From: Bdellovibrio sp.
GTDB lineage: Bacteria; Bdellovibrionota; Bdellovibrionia; Bdellovibrionales; Bdellovibrionaceae
NCBI GenBank assembly: GCA_025359945.1
Contig: JANYDD010000089.1
Coordinates: 1 to 64,000 of the forward strand
Length of the DNA stretch: 64,000 nt
Direction: 5' to 3'
A program made the position numbers and the translations under genes. Below, piece by piece: positions 53,055-60,985 of this stretch. Numbering within the stretch: the stretch's first letter is position 1; each line of letters starts with the position of its first letter. The notes below the pieces were generated by a model. That model was not told where the DNA came from and did no database searches. It saw nothing but the letters and a program-made list of their open reading frames with translations.

Positions 53055-53630
53055 ATGCTAAAATCATTAATGTTCGTATTGTTGATCGCAGCAACGCTTG
53101 GATCAAAACCCGTTCAAAATTCACCCCGAGAAGGCGGCACCTATTTAGGAGACTCAAATAAACAGGGGGGAGATTTGGCCAGTTTGGTTGCGGATTCCGG
53201 CCGACGTGGCGAAGGCGGCGACTATGTGAGCTTGGTAGTTGCGGACCCTGGTCGCCAGGGCGGAAGTTATGCTTCGTTGACTCTGGCTGGTGCGCCTGGT
53301 GTTTTCAAAGGCGAAAACTTGGGTCCTGAAGATATGGATGCTTGCGAAGGCCCCCAGTCTGAAGTGGCCTCTTTGTATGCTGTTGAAGACGGCCGTGCAC
53401 TTTATAATACAGATCCTTCCAGTGGCCCCCAGTCTTGTGAAGTGATGTCTTTGTACGCTGACGAGGGGACTAAACTTTACTTACGTATGCACATGACGCC
53501 ACCTACCTGTCTTGTTCGACTGGAGCGCATTCAAGTCGACAATATTCGACAAGGCGAATTTGCTGGCGTCATGTGCATAGGTAGGAAACTTTACAATACT
53601 GATCCGTCGAATGCTGAGTTGGTTGTATAG
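53055..53630 (+). CDS. Secreted repeat protein containing an in-frame inserted element
   Basis: 191 aa; TGGAGG precedes the ATG. A signal-like N-terminus (MLKSLMFVLLIAATLGS) is followed by glycine-rich repeats (GGDLASLVADSGR, GGDYVSLVVADPGR, GGSYASLTLAG) and then two copies of a 30-residue unit, GPQS...SLYA...LYNTDPS. The second unit is split after TKLY by the 35-residue peptide from the 105-bp element and resumes RKLYNTDPS, so removal of the element plus one 9-bp duplication restores the repeat exactly. Function unknown. The repeats suggest a surface or matrix protein. Confidence 0.8.
   Translation: MLKSLMFVLLIAATLGSKPVQNSPREGGTYLGDSNKQGGDLASLVADSGRRGEGGDYVSLVVADPGRQGGSYASLTLAGAPGVFKGENLGPEDMDACEGPQSEVASLYAVEDGRALYNTDPSSGPQSCEVMSLYADEGTKLYLRMHMTPPTCLVRLERIQVDNIRQGEFAGVMCIGRKLYNTDPSNAELVV
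53481..53585 (+). mobile_element. 105-bp miniature inverted-repeat element, copy 2 (in-frame insertion)
   Basis: Terminal inverted repeats (53481-53501 and 53564-53585) share the perfect core TATGCACATGACGCCA. A perfect 9-bp direct repeat AAACTTTAC flanks it (53472-53480 and 53586-53594), the expected product of transposition. Length 105 plus 9 is 114 bp or 38 codons, so the host reading frame is kept, and the element is read in the same frame as copy 1 (LRMHMTPPTCLVRLERIQVD...). One base differs from copy 1. No transposase in the window. Confidence 0.93.
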
Positions 53631-53680
53631 TTTCCGTCAGATTAAAAAAAAATCCGTTCTTCAATTGAAATCTTGAAAAT

Positions 53681-53715
53681 AAAAAACCTGAAACCAAAAA
53701 AGTTTCAGGTTTTTT
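53681..53715. terminator. Bidirectional rho-independent terminator
   Basis: A perfect 14-bp stem AAAAAACCTGAAAC (53681-53694) and GTTTCAGGTTTTTT (53702-53715) with a 7-base loop; the T-run works for the plus-strand gene ending at 53630 and the A-run for the minus-strand gene ending at 53736. It sits midway between two convergent genes. Confidence 0.9.
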
Positions 53716-53735
53716 TTTGAGATTTTTCTTTTGGA

Positions 53736-54041
53736 TTAAGCGGCTTGTTGTTTTCTTCTCATCATTGAATGATATTTTTTATCGAAGTCTTTGGCCTTGT
53801 AGCCCTCCAAAGTCAGCAAACCTTCTTTAAACCAGTTGTAGTGTTCATCGCAGAATCCGGCGCGCGCGGGTTTTTGCTTGCAGTCTTCGGCGGCGCATTT
53901 ATGGGCCGACAATTGGATCATATTGCTGGGGGTGGGAGGCGTAAATTTCTTAGCCTCGGGAGCTTGCCCGCCGCCTTGTTTTTCGTATTGAGGTGGAACA
54001 ACGCTGAGTTGGGCTTTGAGAGTCCCTTTTTTGTCTGCCAT
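53736..54041 (-). CDS. Small cysteine/histidine zinc-finger-like protein
   Basis: 101 aa. AAGGAG lies upstream of the ATG. A flexible N-terminal half (VVPPQYEKQGGGQAPEAKKFTPP) is followed by CAAEDCKQKPARAGFCDEHYNWFKEGL (residues about 49-75), a C-x5-C-x8-C-x2-H cluster that could bind zinc. The end is basic (MMRRKQQ). Similar small proteins occur in Bdellovibrio and myxobacteria; function unknown. Confidence 0.8.
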   Translation of the reverse strand: MADKKGTLKAQLSVVPPQYEKQGGGQAPEAKKFTPPTPSNMIQLSAHKCAAEDCKQKPARAGFCDEHYNWFKEGLLTLEGYKAKDFDKKYHSMMRRKQQAA

Positions 54042-54107
54042 CTGAAAGATCTCCTTTTTGTTTTTTAGATCGACTAAAGTCCTGACCTACGTCTCATCGG
54101 CAGGATC

Positions 54108-54491
54108 TTGGTCGAGTTAAAGACTTTTTTTGCAAAAGACCACCCTAAGGTCGTCGAATTTTCAACGGTGTCTAAATACTGGTCAAAAAAATTAAATTTA
54201 GATCGACGACGTTTGGAAGAAATCCAGACCCTAGCAGAAGACCAGTTCCTTCTAGAAAAACTGAGTGTTTGGCTTGGCTTTTCAAAAGTGAACTCTTTGT
54301 CACCCCAAAGCGTGCACAAACGTCCAGAACCAATACTTCTAGCCTTTAAAGGTACCTTGTCCATCGTTATTCTAAATACAGTGGTCAATGCGCCGAAGGA
54401 GAAACTAGATGCGTTTGATTTTAAATATTCTGTTCTGCGGGCTTTTGTTCATTTGCGTTTCTGCAACCACGGTTATTGCCCAAGGAGATGA
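54108..54491 (+). CDS. Hypothetical protein (doubtful start and end)
   Basis: 127 aa from a TTG start. The first about 100 residues (EFSTVSKYWSKKLNLDRRRLEEIQTLAEDQFLLEKLSVWLGFSK) have coding-like composition and could be a helical domain. The frame then overlaps the well-supported gene starting at 54409 by 83 bp, which is unusual. An opposite-strand frame of 104 aa covers the same region and is less convincing. It may be a small regulator or a decayed gene tail. Confidence 0.4.
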   Translation: MVELKTFFAKDHPKVVEFSTVSKYWSKKLNLDRRRLEEIQTLAEDQFLLEKLSVWLGFSKVNSLSPQSVHKRPEPILLAFKGTLSIVILNTVVNAPKEKLDAFDFKYSVLRAFVHLRFCNHGYCPRR

Positions 54492-55293
54492 TCGAGGCGG
54501 AGATGCTCTGGTCAGAGGTGCAAGTGCTCGCAAACAAGTAAAGCTTCCCGGAGTTGCCGAGTTGTTTAAAAAAATTAGTTTTGCGCCAGCGCCGGTCCAA
54601 AACCAACTAGATTTTGATACTAGATTTTTAAAAATTAAAGAGGAACTTGCCAAGGCCAACAAGGATAAAGAGCAAATTGCTAGCTACGACGCTGAAGGGA
54701 AACTGAATTCGGGTCAACTTTTTGAGGCCAAACAAAGTATGGATGTCGCGCAGCAGGATTTTCGCAAAACCCCGTTGTTTTCAGATGCAGAGACAAGCGT
54801 AGGGTCTCTCGTTGTAGTTAATAAAGAATCTTTAGCCCGGCTAGAGAAAGCAAAGGCCGATTTAGCGCTGGCCAAAGAAAAAGTGCGCCAGCAGCAAAAC
54901 AATTTGGTCGGAACAGAAAAATTAGTTGCATCACTCTCCAGCGCACAAACGTCTTTGTTGAAAGAAAAAGACAATGCGCTGAAAGCACTAGACGTGTTTA
55001 TTCAGACTAAAGGTGTGCAGACAGATCTTTCTAAATATTTGGAAATATATAATGATTCTAATGAAGTTCTAGAGCACATCGCAAAAGTCTACGATAAATC
55101 AGCGATGGGATCGTACATGGCAGAAAGATTTGCGCAACTTCTGAATGACAAAAATCTTTTTTGTCAGGCGCAGAACAATTGCTCGTCCAAGACACCTGCG
55201 GATATTAGCTTCGATCAGGTCAAGGACAGTATTTTTAATTCATACGTTCGCGGTGTGCGACCCAGAGCAAGGGCACCCGGGACGACTAAATAG
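54409..55293 (+). CDS. Secreted coiled-coil protein
   Basis: 294 aa. AAGGAG lies 8 bp before the ATG. The signal peptide is MRLILNILFCGLLFICVSATTVIAQ (cleavage after about 25). The mature part begins acidic/glycine-rich, and residues about 70-190 are a long alanine/lysine/glutamate helical stretch (KEELAKANKDKEQIASYDAEG, RLEKAKADLALAKEKVRQQQ) typical of a coiled coil in the periplasm. Two cysteines (CQAQNNCSS) lie near the C-terminus. No family named. Confidence 0.78.
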   Translation: MRLILNILFCGLLFICVSATTVIAQGDDRGGDALVRGASARKQVKLPGVAELFKKISFAPAPVQNQLDFDTRFLKIKEELAKANKDKEQIASYDAEGKLNSGQLFEAKQSMDVAQQDFRKTPLFSDAETSVGSLVVVNKESLARLEKAKADLALAKEKVRQQQNNLVGTEKLVASLSSAQTSLLKEKDNALKALDVFIQTKGVQTDLSKYLEIYNDSNEVLEHIAKVYDKSAMGSYMAERFAQLLNDKNLFCQAQNNCSSKTPADISFDQVKDSIFNSYVRGVRPRARAPGTTK

Positions 55294-55343
55294 CTTCAGG
55301 CAAGACGGCGCCAAATTAGCTCGTATCAGATAAGGGAATTTTT

Positions 55344-56942
55344 CTAGTTTATTTTTTGAAGGCCTGAAAGGTCCAATTCATTTGAAGGGCTTAAAAACCA
55401 ACCTTTCCAGGACTTTGATGCCAATATAGAAAAGTAAATCGCCCCAGTAGGGATAAAGCCCATTTGGTTCATCAAGTAGTTTTGACCCAAAAAGCAGGCT
55501 TGGGGATCCGCACTTGCCTTCAAACTTCGAACCCACTTATTTAAAGACACCGCCGGAACTTTTAAATAAGATTCGCGACCGTCGGGTAAAAATTCTTTTA
55601 ATACTTGGTAACAGCTGGGTAGGTCGGGCGAAAAGCCCCGGCGAAAAACCAAAGCAGTTTGAGTTTTAATTTTTTGAATAAAAATTCTGTCCTCCATGGG
55701 ATGGATTTCAAATTCTAATCTAAGATTTTTTTTCCCCTGCAATTGGAACCATTCCGCTGAAACTTGGTGGTCAAGTCCCCCCAAAAGAGAAAAAGAATAA
55801 GACCATTTTTGCGACCGAAGCTTTCTGAAAGCTTCGGGGTTTTTCTTTTCTTGTTGTTCAAGAGTGTCTGAAATGGTCTGGATACAAGGGGTCTGGCCCG
55901 ACCACGATGTTGGCAATCCCGAACATCCCGGAGGACTTTTGGCAGAATAGATTTTTTGTAGTTCCGAAAATTTCAAATTCTGTGCGATTATTTTTTTCAC
56001 TACGATATCAGTGATCTGTGGCGAGAATGCTAAAAAATCAAATTTGATTTGATCGAATTTGTAGAAATCTGATCGCCCTTCAAGTTTTGGAATAAATGGG
56101 GTGGGAACTCGTCGGACGAAATCCAAATCCCCGATCTGGTACATTTGAATCGCTAAAGAATCATCGTTAATAATTTTAAATTCGATTTCTAAATTGTCTT
56201 TGGTCGGCGCAAATCTTTGTCTCTTTAACATAATACTTTTTCCGTGATTCCAATATTTGACCTCGAAATCGCCAGCCCAATTTTGGTTGTATTCGTAACC
56301 AACATCCTTGGGATGGGTAGGAGTCCACTGAGACAAGGTCAGCGTGTGCATAAAGTCGGCTTGGGGAGTCTCTAGGGTGATTAACATTTTGTCCTTTTCA
56401 ATCTTGATCCCCAGCTGCTCGACTGAAATTGATTTTTGATAAATCATTAGGGCGTTCTTGATCGGAAAAAATAAATCTGCTTTCGGAGATTGCGCCTTGG
56501 GATCCAAAAAACGCAGAACGGTTCTAAGGTAGTCCGTCATCGTTAGGGCACTACCATCGCTCCAAAATTGGCCGGGCAAAAGTTGGCATTGAATTTTCAA
56601 ACTATTTTTAATCCACGAACATTTGGCCTTGTAGGGCTTGAACTGGCCGTCGCGAAACTTTAAGAAAGGCGCCGATAGTTGGTGCTGCAAGTAAATTCCG
56701 CCCGTTGATTTTTGCAGAATCGGCGAAAGTGTTGTTGGGTCGAAATAAAGCCCCAGTCGAAATGGAGATTTTGGGCTAGAGTTTCCCGTGGCAGGAGAGC
56801 CTGAACGGTCCCCTTTGCCTGCTGGGCTTCCAAGGGTACTTCCGGTACTTCCAACGGAATCCTCAGCTAGAGCGTAAAGACTCCACGTCACAAGTAACAA
56901 AAGAATTCTAAAAAATTTGAAACAAATGATGAGTTTGTTCAA
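55344..56942 (-). CDS. Extracellular solute-binding protein, family 5-like (oligopeptide type)
   Basis: About 532 aa from a putative TTG at 56942; the frame is open further into the acyl-CoA dehydrogenase gene. The hydrophobic N-terminus (KFFRILLLLVTWSLYALA) would be the signal peptide, followed by a low-complexity Gly/Ser/Thr-rich linker. From about residue 60, GLYFDPTTLSPILQ, CQLLPGQFWSDGSALTMTDY and KYWNHGKSIMLKRQ fit SBP_bac_5 proteins. No ABC permease or ATPase genes are adjacent, so its partner is unknown. Confidence 0.78.
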   Translation of the reverse strand: MNKLIICFKFFRILLLLVTWSLYALAEDSVGSTGSTLGSPAGKGDRSGSPATGNSSPKSPFRLGLYFDPTTLSPILQKSTGGIYLQHQLSAPFLKFRDGQFKPYKAKCSWIKNSLKIQCQLLPGQFWSDGSALTMTDYLRTVLRFLDPKAQSPKADLFFPIKNALMIYQKSISVEQLGIKIEKDKMLITLETPQADFMHTLTLSQWTPTHPKDVGYEYNQNWAGDFEVKYWNHGKSIMLKRQRFAPTKDNLEIEFKIINDDSLAIQMYQIGDLDFVRRVPTPFIPKLEGRSDFYKFDQIKFDFLAFSPQITDIVVKKIIAQNLKFSELQKIYSAKSPPGCSGLPTSWSGQTPCIQTISDTLEQQEKKNPEAFRKLRSQKWSYSFSLLGGLDHQVSAEWFQLQGKKNLRLEFEIHPMEDRIFIQKIKTQTALVFRRGFSPDLPSCYQVLKEFLPDGRESYLKVPAVSLNKWVRSLKASADPQACFLGQNYLMNQMGFIPTGAIYFSILASKSWKGWFLSPSNELDLSGLQKIN

Positions 56943-56964
56943 AAGAGAAGCCAAATATTTTCGA

Positions 56965-58125
56965 CTAAAGTTCCAGCTCCATTTTAGCGATGGTCTGCAA
57001 TTGCATATTGCTGGTGCCTTCGTAAATTTGCCCGATCTTGGCATCTCGCCAGAATTTTTCAACCGGATATTCTTTGGTAAATCCATTGCCACCATAAAGA
57101 TCAATCGCCATCGAAGTTATTTTTTCTGCAGCTTTTGACGAGAACAACTTTGCAATTGCCGCCGCTTCAATAAAATCAGATCCTTCGTCCTTCAACCTGG
57201 CCGCATTGTAAACCAATAATCGCGAAGCCTCCAGTTGAGTCCGCATTTCAGCCAGTTGAAACTGCACACCCTGAAACTGCGAAATGGATTTACCAAATTG
57301 ATCTCGGGTTTTGACATATTTTAACGCCGCTTCATAGGCCCCTTGACCTATGCCCACCATTTGCGCGCCAATTCCGATGCGGCCTTCGTTCAAAGTTTCG
57401 ATGGCGATTTTATAGCCTTTGCCGACCTCGCCTAAAATATTTTCTTTGGGAATCTCGCAACCTTCAAAAACCAATTCGCAAGTGGAGCTTGCCCGAATTC
57501 CAAGTTTGTCTTCTTTTTTGCCAATTTTAAATCCGGGAGTGTCTCGTTCCACTAAAAACGCAGTGATGCCTTTGTAACCTTTGGCCGGATCAACATTGGC
57601 GAAAACAATAAATAAATTGGCCTCGCCGCCATTGGTAATCCATAGCTTATGGCCTTGCAAAATGTAAGAGTTCCCCTTGGGCTGAGCCAATAATTTCAAA
57701 GCAAACGCATCCGATCCACTGCTGCTTTCTGACAGCGCATAGGCCCCCACCCAGCTGCTAGCAAGCTTTGGCAAGTAATTCGATTTCTGATCCTCCGTGG
57801 CCCACTTCAGGAGGGCGTTGGTCACCAAAGTATTTTGCACATCAACCAAGACGCTGATCGACCCGTCAATTCGACCCAGCTCTTCAACGGCTAAGCAAGC
57901 CATGGTGAACGAGCTTCCGGCGCCGCCCCACTTTTCAGGCGTTTCAATTCCCATCAAACCCATTTCGAACAGTTTTTTTAAAATGTCTTTGTCGATCTGG
58001 GCATTTTTATCCATCGCATGGACGTGGGGTTTAATATCTTTTTCTGCAAACTCTCGAACGGCTTGTTTAAAAGCGGCTTCTTCTTCTCCAAGTGTGGTCA
58101 GGGCGGGTCTCTTTGTTGATATCAT
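56965..58125 (-). CDS. Acyl-CoA dehydrogenase
   Basis: 386 aa, full length. It oxidises acyl-CoA at alpha-beta with FAD, feeding electrons to ETF. ALSESSSGSDAFAL and KLWITNGGEANLFIVFA are FAD/substrate motifs; YGGNGFTKEYPVEKFWRDAKIGQIYEGTSNMQ contains the catalytic-base glutamate in YEGT. It is closest in feel to short-chain (butyryl-CoA) enzymes, but chain-length is an inference. No other beta-oxidation genes are adjacent. Confidence 0.95.
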   Translation of the reverse strand: MISTKRPALTTLGEEEAAFKQAVREFAEKDIKPHVHAMDKNAQIDKDILKKLFEMGLMGIETPEKWGGAGSSFTMACLAVEELGRIDGSISVLVDVQNTLVTNALLKWATEDQKSNYLPKLASSWVGAYALSESSSGSDAFALKLLAQPKGNSYILQGHKLWITNGGEANLFIVFANVDPAKGYKGITAFLVERDTPGFKIGKKEDKLGIRASSTCELVFEGCEIPKENILGEVGKGYKIAIETLNEGRIGIGAQMVGIGQGAYEAALKYVKTRDQFGKSISQFQGVQFQLAEMRTQLEASRLLVYNAARLKDEGSDFIEAAAIAKLFSSKAAEKITSMAIDLYGGNGFTKEYPVEKFWRDAKIGQIYEGTSNMQLQTIAKMELEL

Positions 58126-58266
58126 TTCTGGGTGTGCTCCTTTGGATAGAATGAAATCAAAATTTGCGGGGAAACGCTTTTTTTTGCAATCAACAAAGTT
58201 TTTTGTGATCGCCTATGACAGAATGCATTCATAGACTTCAATCCAAGGATCCTCTACCTTGAGAGA

Positions 58267-58929
58267 ATGAATTTCGAAGAACGTCTGGTACGATTGCCAC
58301 TTTTTTTTGTGACCTTTTTGCTTTCATTGTGTTTTCACGAGTACGCGCACGGATGGATGGCTAAAAGAAAAGGCGATCGCACCGCCGAACAAATGGGTCG
58401 CTTGACCCTAGATCCAATGGCTCACGCTGACTGGATAGGTACTTTTGCACTGCCGATCGTTTCGTTTTTATTTGCCAGCCCGATTTTGTTTGGCTGGGCC
58501 AAGCCGGTGCCCGTCAATCCCAACCGGATGAAATCTCCGCGAAAAGATATGTTTTGGGTGGCGCTGGCCGGGCCTTTGTCAAATTTACTTTTGGCAACGA
58601 TGGGCGCTTTTATTTTCGCAGTCGCCTACCGGTATTTCACTGCGACACTGCCGATGAAGGGCATCCAAGAATTTTTTATGAGCTTTTTTATTCCGATGAA
58701 TATGTTCTTGTGCGTGTTTAATTTAATTCCTTTGCATCCGTTAGACGGGGGCAAAGTTTTGGCCCGGTTTCTGCCTGACAGTATAAACCAGAAACTGGAA
58801 GACAACCAGATGATGACCAGCATGGTTTTAATGGCGCTGATTTTTACGGGGATTTTAAATATTTTTTCTTATCCCGTTTATCTTTATACCGAATCTTCGA
58901 TTAATTTATTTTTGAGGCTGTTGCCGTGA
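58267..58929 (+). CDS. Site-2 protease-like metallopeptidase (family M50)
   Basis: 220 aa inner-membrane protein with about five hydrophobic segments. The zinc-ligand motif HEYAH (LCFHEYAHGWMA, about 23-27) and the second motif NLIPLHPLDGGK (NxxPxxxLDG) are intact. It matches the compact M50 group without a PDZ domain, whose substrates are mostly unknown. It is coupled to trpS by a 4-bp overlap. Confidence 0.9.
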   Translation: MNFEERLVRLPLFFVTFLLSLCFHEYAHGWMAKRKGDRTAEQMGRLTLDPMAHADWIGTFALPIVSFLFASPILFGWAKPVPVNPNRMKSPRKDMFWVALAGPLSNLLLATMGAFIFAVAYRYFTATLPMKGIQEFFMSFFIPMNMFLCVFNLIPLHPLDGGKVLARFLPDSINQKLEDNQMMTSMVLMALIFTGILNIFSYPVYLYTESSINLFLRLLP

Positions 58930-59930
58930 GCGAAAAAGCGACGCGTGAAATTGTGATGAGTGGAATGCGGGCCACCGGAGCTTTGCATATTGGGCATTAT
59001 TTTGGCGCGCTTAAGAACTGGATTCAATTGCAAGATCAGCACGAGTGTTTTTTTGGCGTGATGGATTGGCATGCTTTAACCACCCATTTTAAAAACCCCG
59101 AAGGAATCGCTCAATCAAATCGCGTAATGATGGCCGAATATATTGCGGCCGGAGTCGACCCTGATAAATGTGTTTTATTTATTCAGTCGCAGGTGCCCGA
59201 ACATTTAGAACTTTACTTTATTTTTTCAACGCTCACTCCTATGGGTTGGCTTGAACGAGTACCAACGTGGAAAGATGCCGAAGAGGAAATGCGCGTTTCT
59301 GACACTCATAATTTGGGTCGATTTTCTTATCCCGTGCTTCAGGCTGCGGACATTTCGGTTTACGCCGGGACCCGAGTTCCCGTGGGTCCGGATCAAGTAT
59401 CGCATCTTGAACTTTCTCGTGAAATTGTTCGTCGTTGGAATCATCTTTTCAAAGGCCACTGGCCCGAGCCCAAACCTTTACTGATGCGGCCGCAAGTGGT
59501 GCCTGGATTGGACGGTCGAAAGATGTCCAAAACGTATGGAAATTCTATTTTGCTTTTTGAAGAATCAAAAGATTTGCAGAAAAAAATTCGCGGGATGCCC
59601 ACCGATCCAGCGCGGATCAAGCGTGAAGATCCTGGCGAGCCCTCTAAGTGCACGGTTTATTCTTATCATCAGCTGTTTTCATCAGCAGAAGATCTATCTT
59701 GGGTTGAATCCGGCTGCAGAACTGCAGGTATTGGCTGCGGAGATTGTAAAGGTCGATTGATAGAAAATATTGAAAAAGTGATTTTACCTCTAAGAGAAAA
59801 GAAAAAAGAATTCTTGAACAATCCTACTCGGCTTGATTCAATAGTGAAGGAAGGTTGCAGGAAAGCTCGCGAGCGTGCGTCTCGGAACTTGAGTGAAATC
59901 AAAAAACAAATGAAATGGCCGTTAACCTAG
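58926..59930 (+). CDS. trpS: Tryptophanyl-tRNA synthetase
   Basis: 334 aa class I synthetase. The HIGH motif is SGMRATGALHIGHYFGAL and the KMSKS motif is GLDGRKMSKTYGNSI, with Thr replacing the last Ser. MGWLERVPTWKD and GDCKGRL are family blocks. GTG start overlaps the M50 gene and the 3' end overlaps scpA by 16 bp. Confidence 0.96.
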   Translation: MSEKATREIVMSGMRATGALHIGHYFGALKNWIQLQDQHECFFGVMDWHALTTHFKNPEGIAQSNRVMMAEYIAAGVDPDKCVLFIQSQVPEHLELYFIFSTLTPMGWLERVPTWKDAEEEMRVSDTHNLGRFSYPVLQAADISVYAGTRVPVGPDQVSHLELSREIVRRWNHLFKGHWPEPKPLLMRPQVVPGLDGRKMSKTYGNSILLFEESKDLQKKIRGMPTDPARIKREDPGEPSKCTVYSYHQLFSSAEDLSWVESGCRTAGIGCGDCKGRLIENIEKVILPLREKKKEFLNNPTRLDSIVKEGCRKARERASRNLSEIKKQMKWPLT

Positions 59931-60985
59931 CCGTCAATCTCAGTATTCAATTGCCCAAATTCGAAGGGCCCTTGCATCTGCTTCTCTATCTTATCCGTAA
60001 AGAAGAGATGGATATTTTTGATATCGAAATTCACCAAATTACCGAACAGTTTTTAGAGTATTTAAAAATTATGAAGGAGCTTGATCTTGAGCGCGCTGGC
60101 GACTTCGTGTCGATGGCGTCCACACTTTTGCATATTAAATCGCGAATGCTGCTTCCGACCTACAACGAAGAAGGGGAAATCGTCGAGACCGAAGACCCTC
60201 GACGAGAATTGGTGCAAAAACTTTTGGAGTATGAACGCATTCAAGAGGCCTCGAGAAAACTTTTAGATCGTCCACTGAAGGGTCGAGATTTCTGGGTGCG
60301 GGGTTTGCGAGAAAAACTAGAAACGCCCGCAGAAGAAATCCAGGTCGAAGAAAACGCCTTATTCGTTTTAATCTCTTCGTATAAAAAAATCATCAGTACG
60401 ATGTCTAAAAAAGTCCATCAAGTGGCGGCCAAGGTTCAGTCCATTTCGCATCGAATTTTGGAACTTAAAAATCAATTTGTTGCTGGCGCAAAGCTAACTT
60501 TGCGCCAGCTAATTTCTGTCACGTCGGACCAGCCCGAGGAAAAACGAAGACAGATTTTGATGACATTTCTGTCTTTGCTTGAACTTGGCAAACTGGGGTT
60601 TGTTAAACTTTTTCAGACCACCCCAGATCATGATATTCACGTCGACGTCACCAAAGATGTGGGATTTGATGTTTTATCTCGGGTCGAGGAATACGAATCC
60701 TTGCAAATGGCGCCGGCCCCAGTGTTGGCCGATAGTCCAATCGCTGATCAGAAAGTGTCTATGGATTTCGAGGATCTTGGGGATTTCGAGGATCTTGGTG
60801 ACCTCGGTGAGGTCTTGCCTGATTTTCAAAGGCCTTTGGCTAGTTTTGTCGAAAACGAAAATAGTGAAAGCTTAAACGTAATTAGTTCGGACGATCTAGC
60901 TACCGATGAGGAAATCTTGCAGGCCGAAGCCGAAATGGCGCTTGAGGATCGGTCGGAAAGTGAAAAAGGAATAAATCATGGTTGA
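59915..60985 (+). CDS. scpA: Segregation and condensation protein A
   Basis: 356 aa, longer than the usual 240-270. It is the kleisin subunit of the SMC-ScpAB condensin. FEGPLHLLLYLIRKEEMDIFDIEIHQITEQFLEYL is the diagnostic N-terminal SMC-binding block, and the C-terminal winged helix (RRQILMTFLSLLELGKLGFVKLFQ) follows. The extra about 90 residues at the C-terminus are acidic and include a tandem FEDLGD repeat. It overlaps scpB by 8 bp. Confidence 0.94.
   Translation: MAVNLAVNLSIQLPKFEGPLHLLLYLIRKEEMDIFDIEIHQITEQFLEYLKIMKELDLERAGDFVSMASTLLHIKSRMLLPTYNEEGEIVETEDPRRELVQKLLEYERIQEASRKLLDRPLKGRDFWVRGLREKLETPAEEIQVEENALFVLISSYKKIISTMSKKVHQVAAKVQSISHRILELKNQFVAGAKLTLRQLISVTSDQPEEKRRQILMTFLSLLELGKLGFVKLFQTTPDHDIHVDVTKDVGFDVLSRVEEYESLQMAPAPVLADSPIADQKVSMDFEDLGDFEDLGDLGEVLPDFQRPLASFVENENSESLNVISSDDLATDEEILQAEAEMALEDRSESEKGINHG
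60767..60799 (+). repeat. Tandem repeat in scpA coding for FEDLGD units
   Basis: Two near-identical 18-bp units, TTCGAGGATCTTGGGGAT and TTCGAGGATCTTGGTGAC, encode FEDLGD-FEDLGD and are followed by a partial copy (CTCGGTGAG). It lies in the acidic C-terminal extension, consistent with recent slippage-type expansion of a linker. Confidence 0.8.

Noticed and set aside
49366-53630. The shared 35-residue peptide as a conserved protein domain
   Set aside because: The two copies are nearly identical at DNA level, with inverted repeats and flanking duplications, while the host proteins are otherwise unrelated. That fits recent insertion, not domain homology.
54074-54388. 104-residue open frame on the minus strand
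   Set aside because: It competes with the plus-strand frame at 54108. It is rich in serine/arginine as expected of an antisense frame, so it was not listed.
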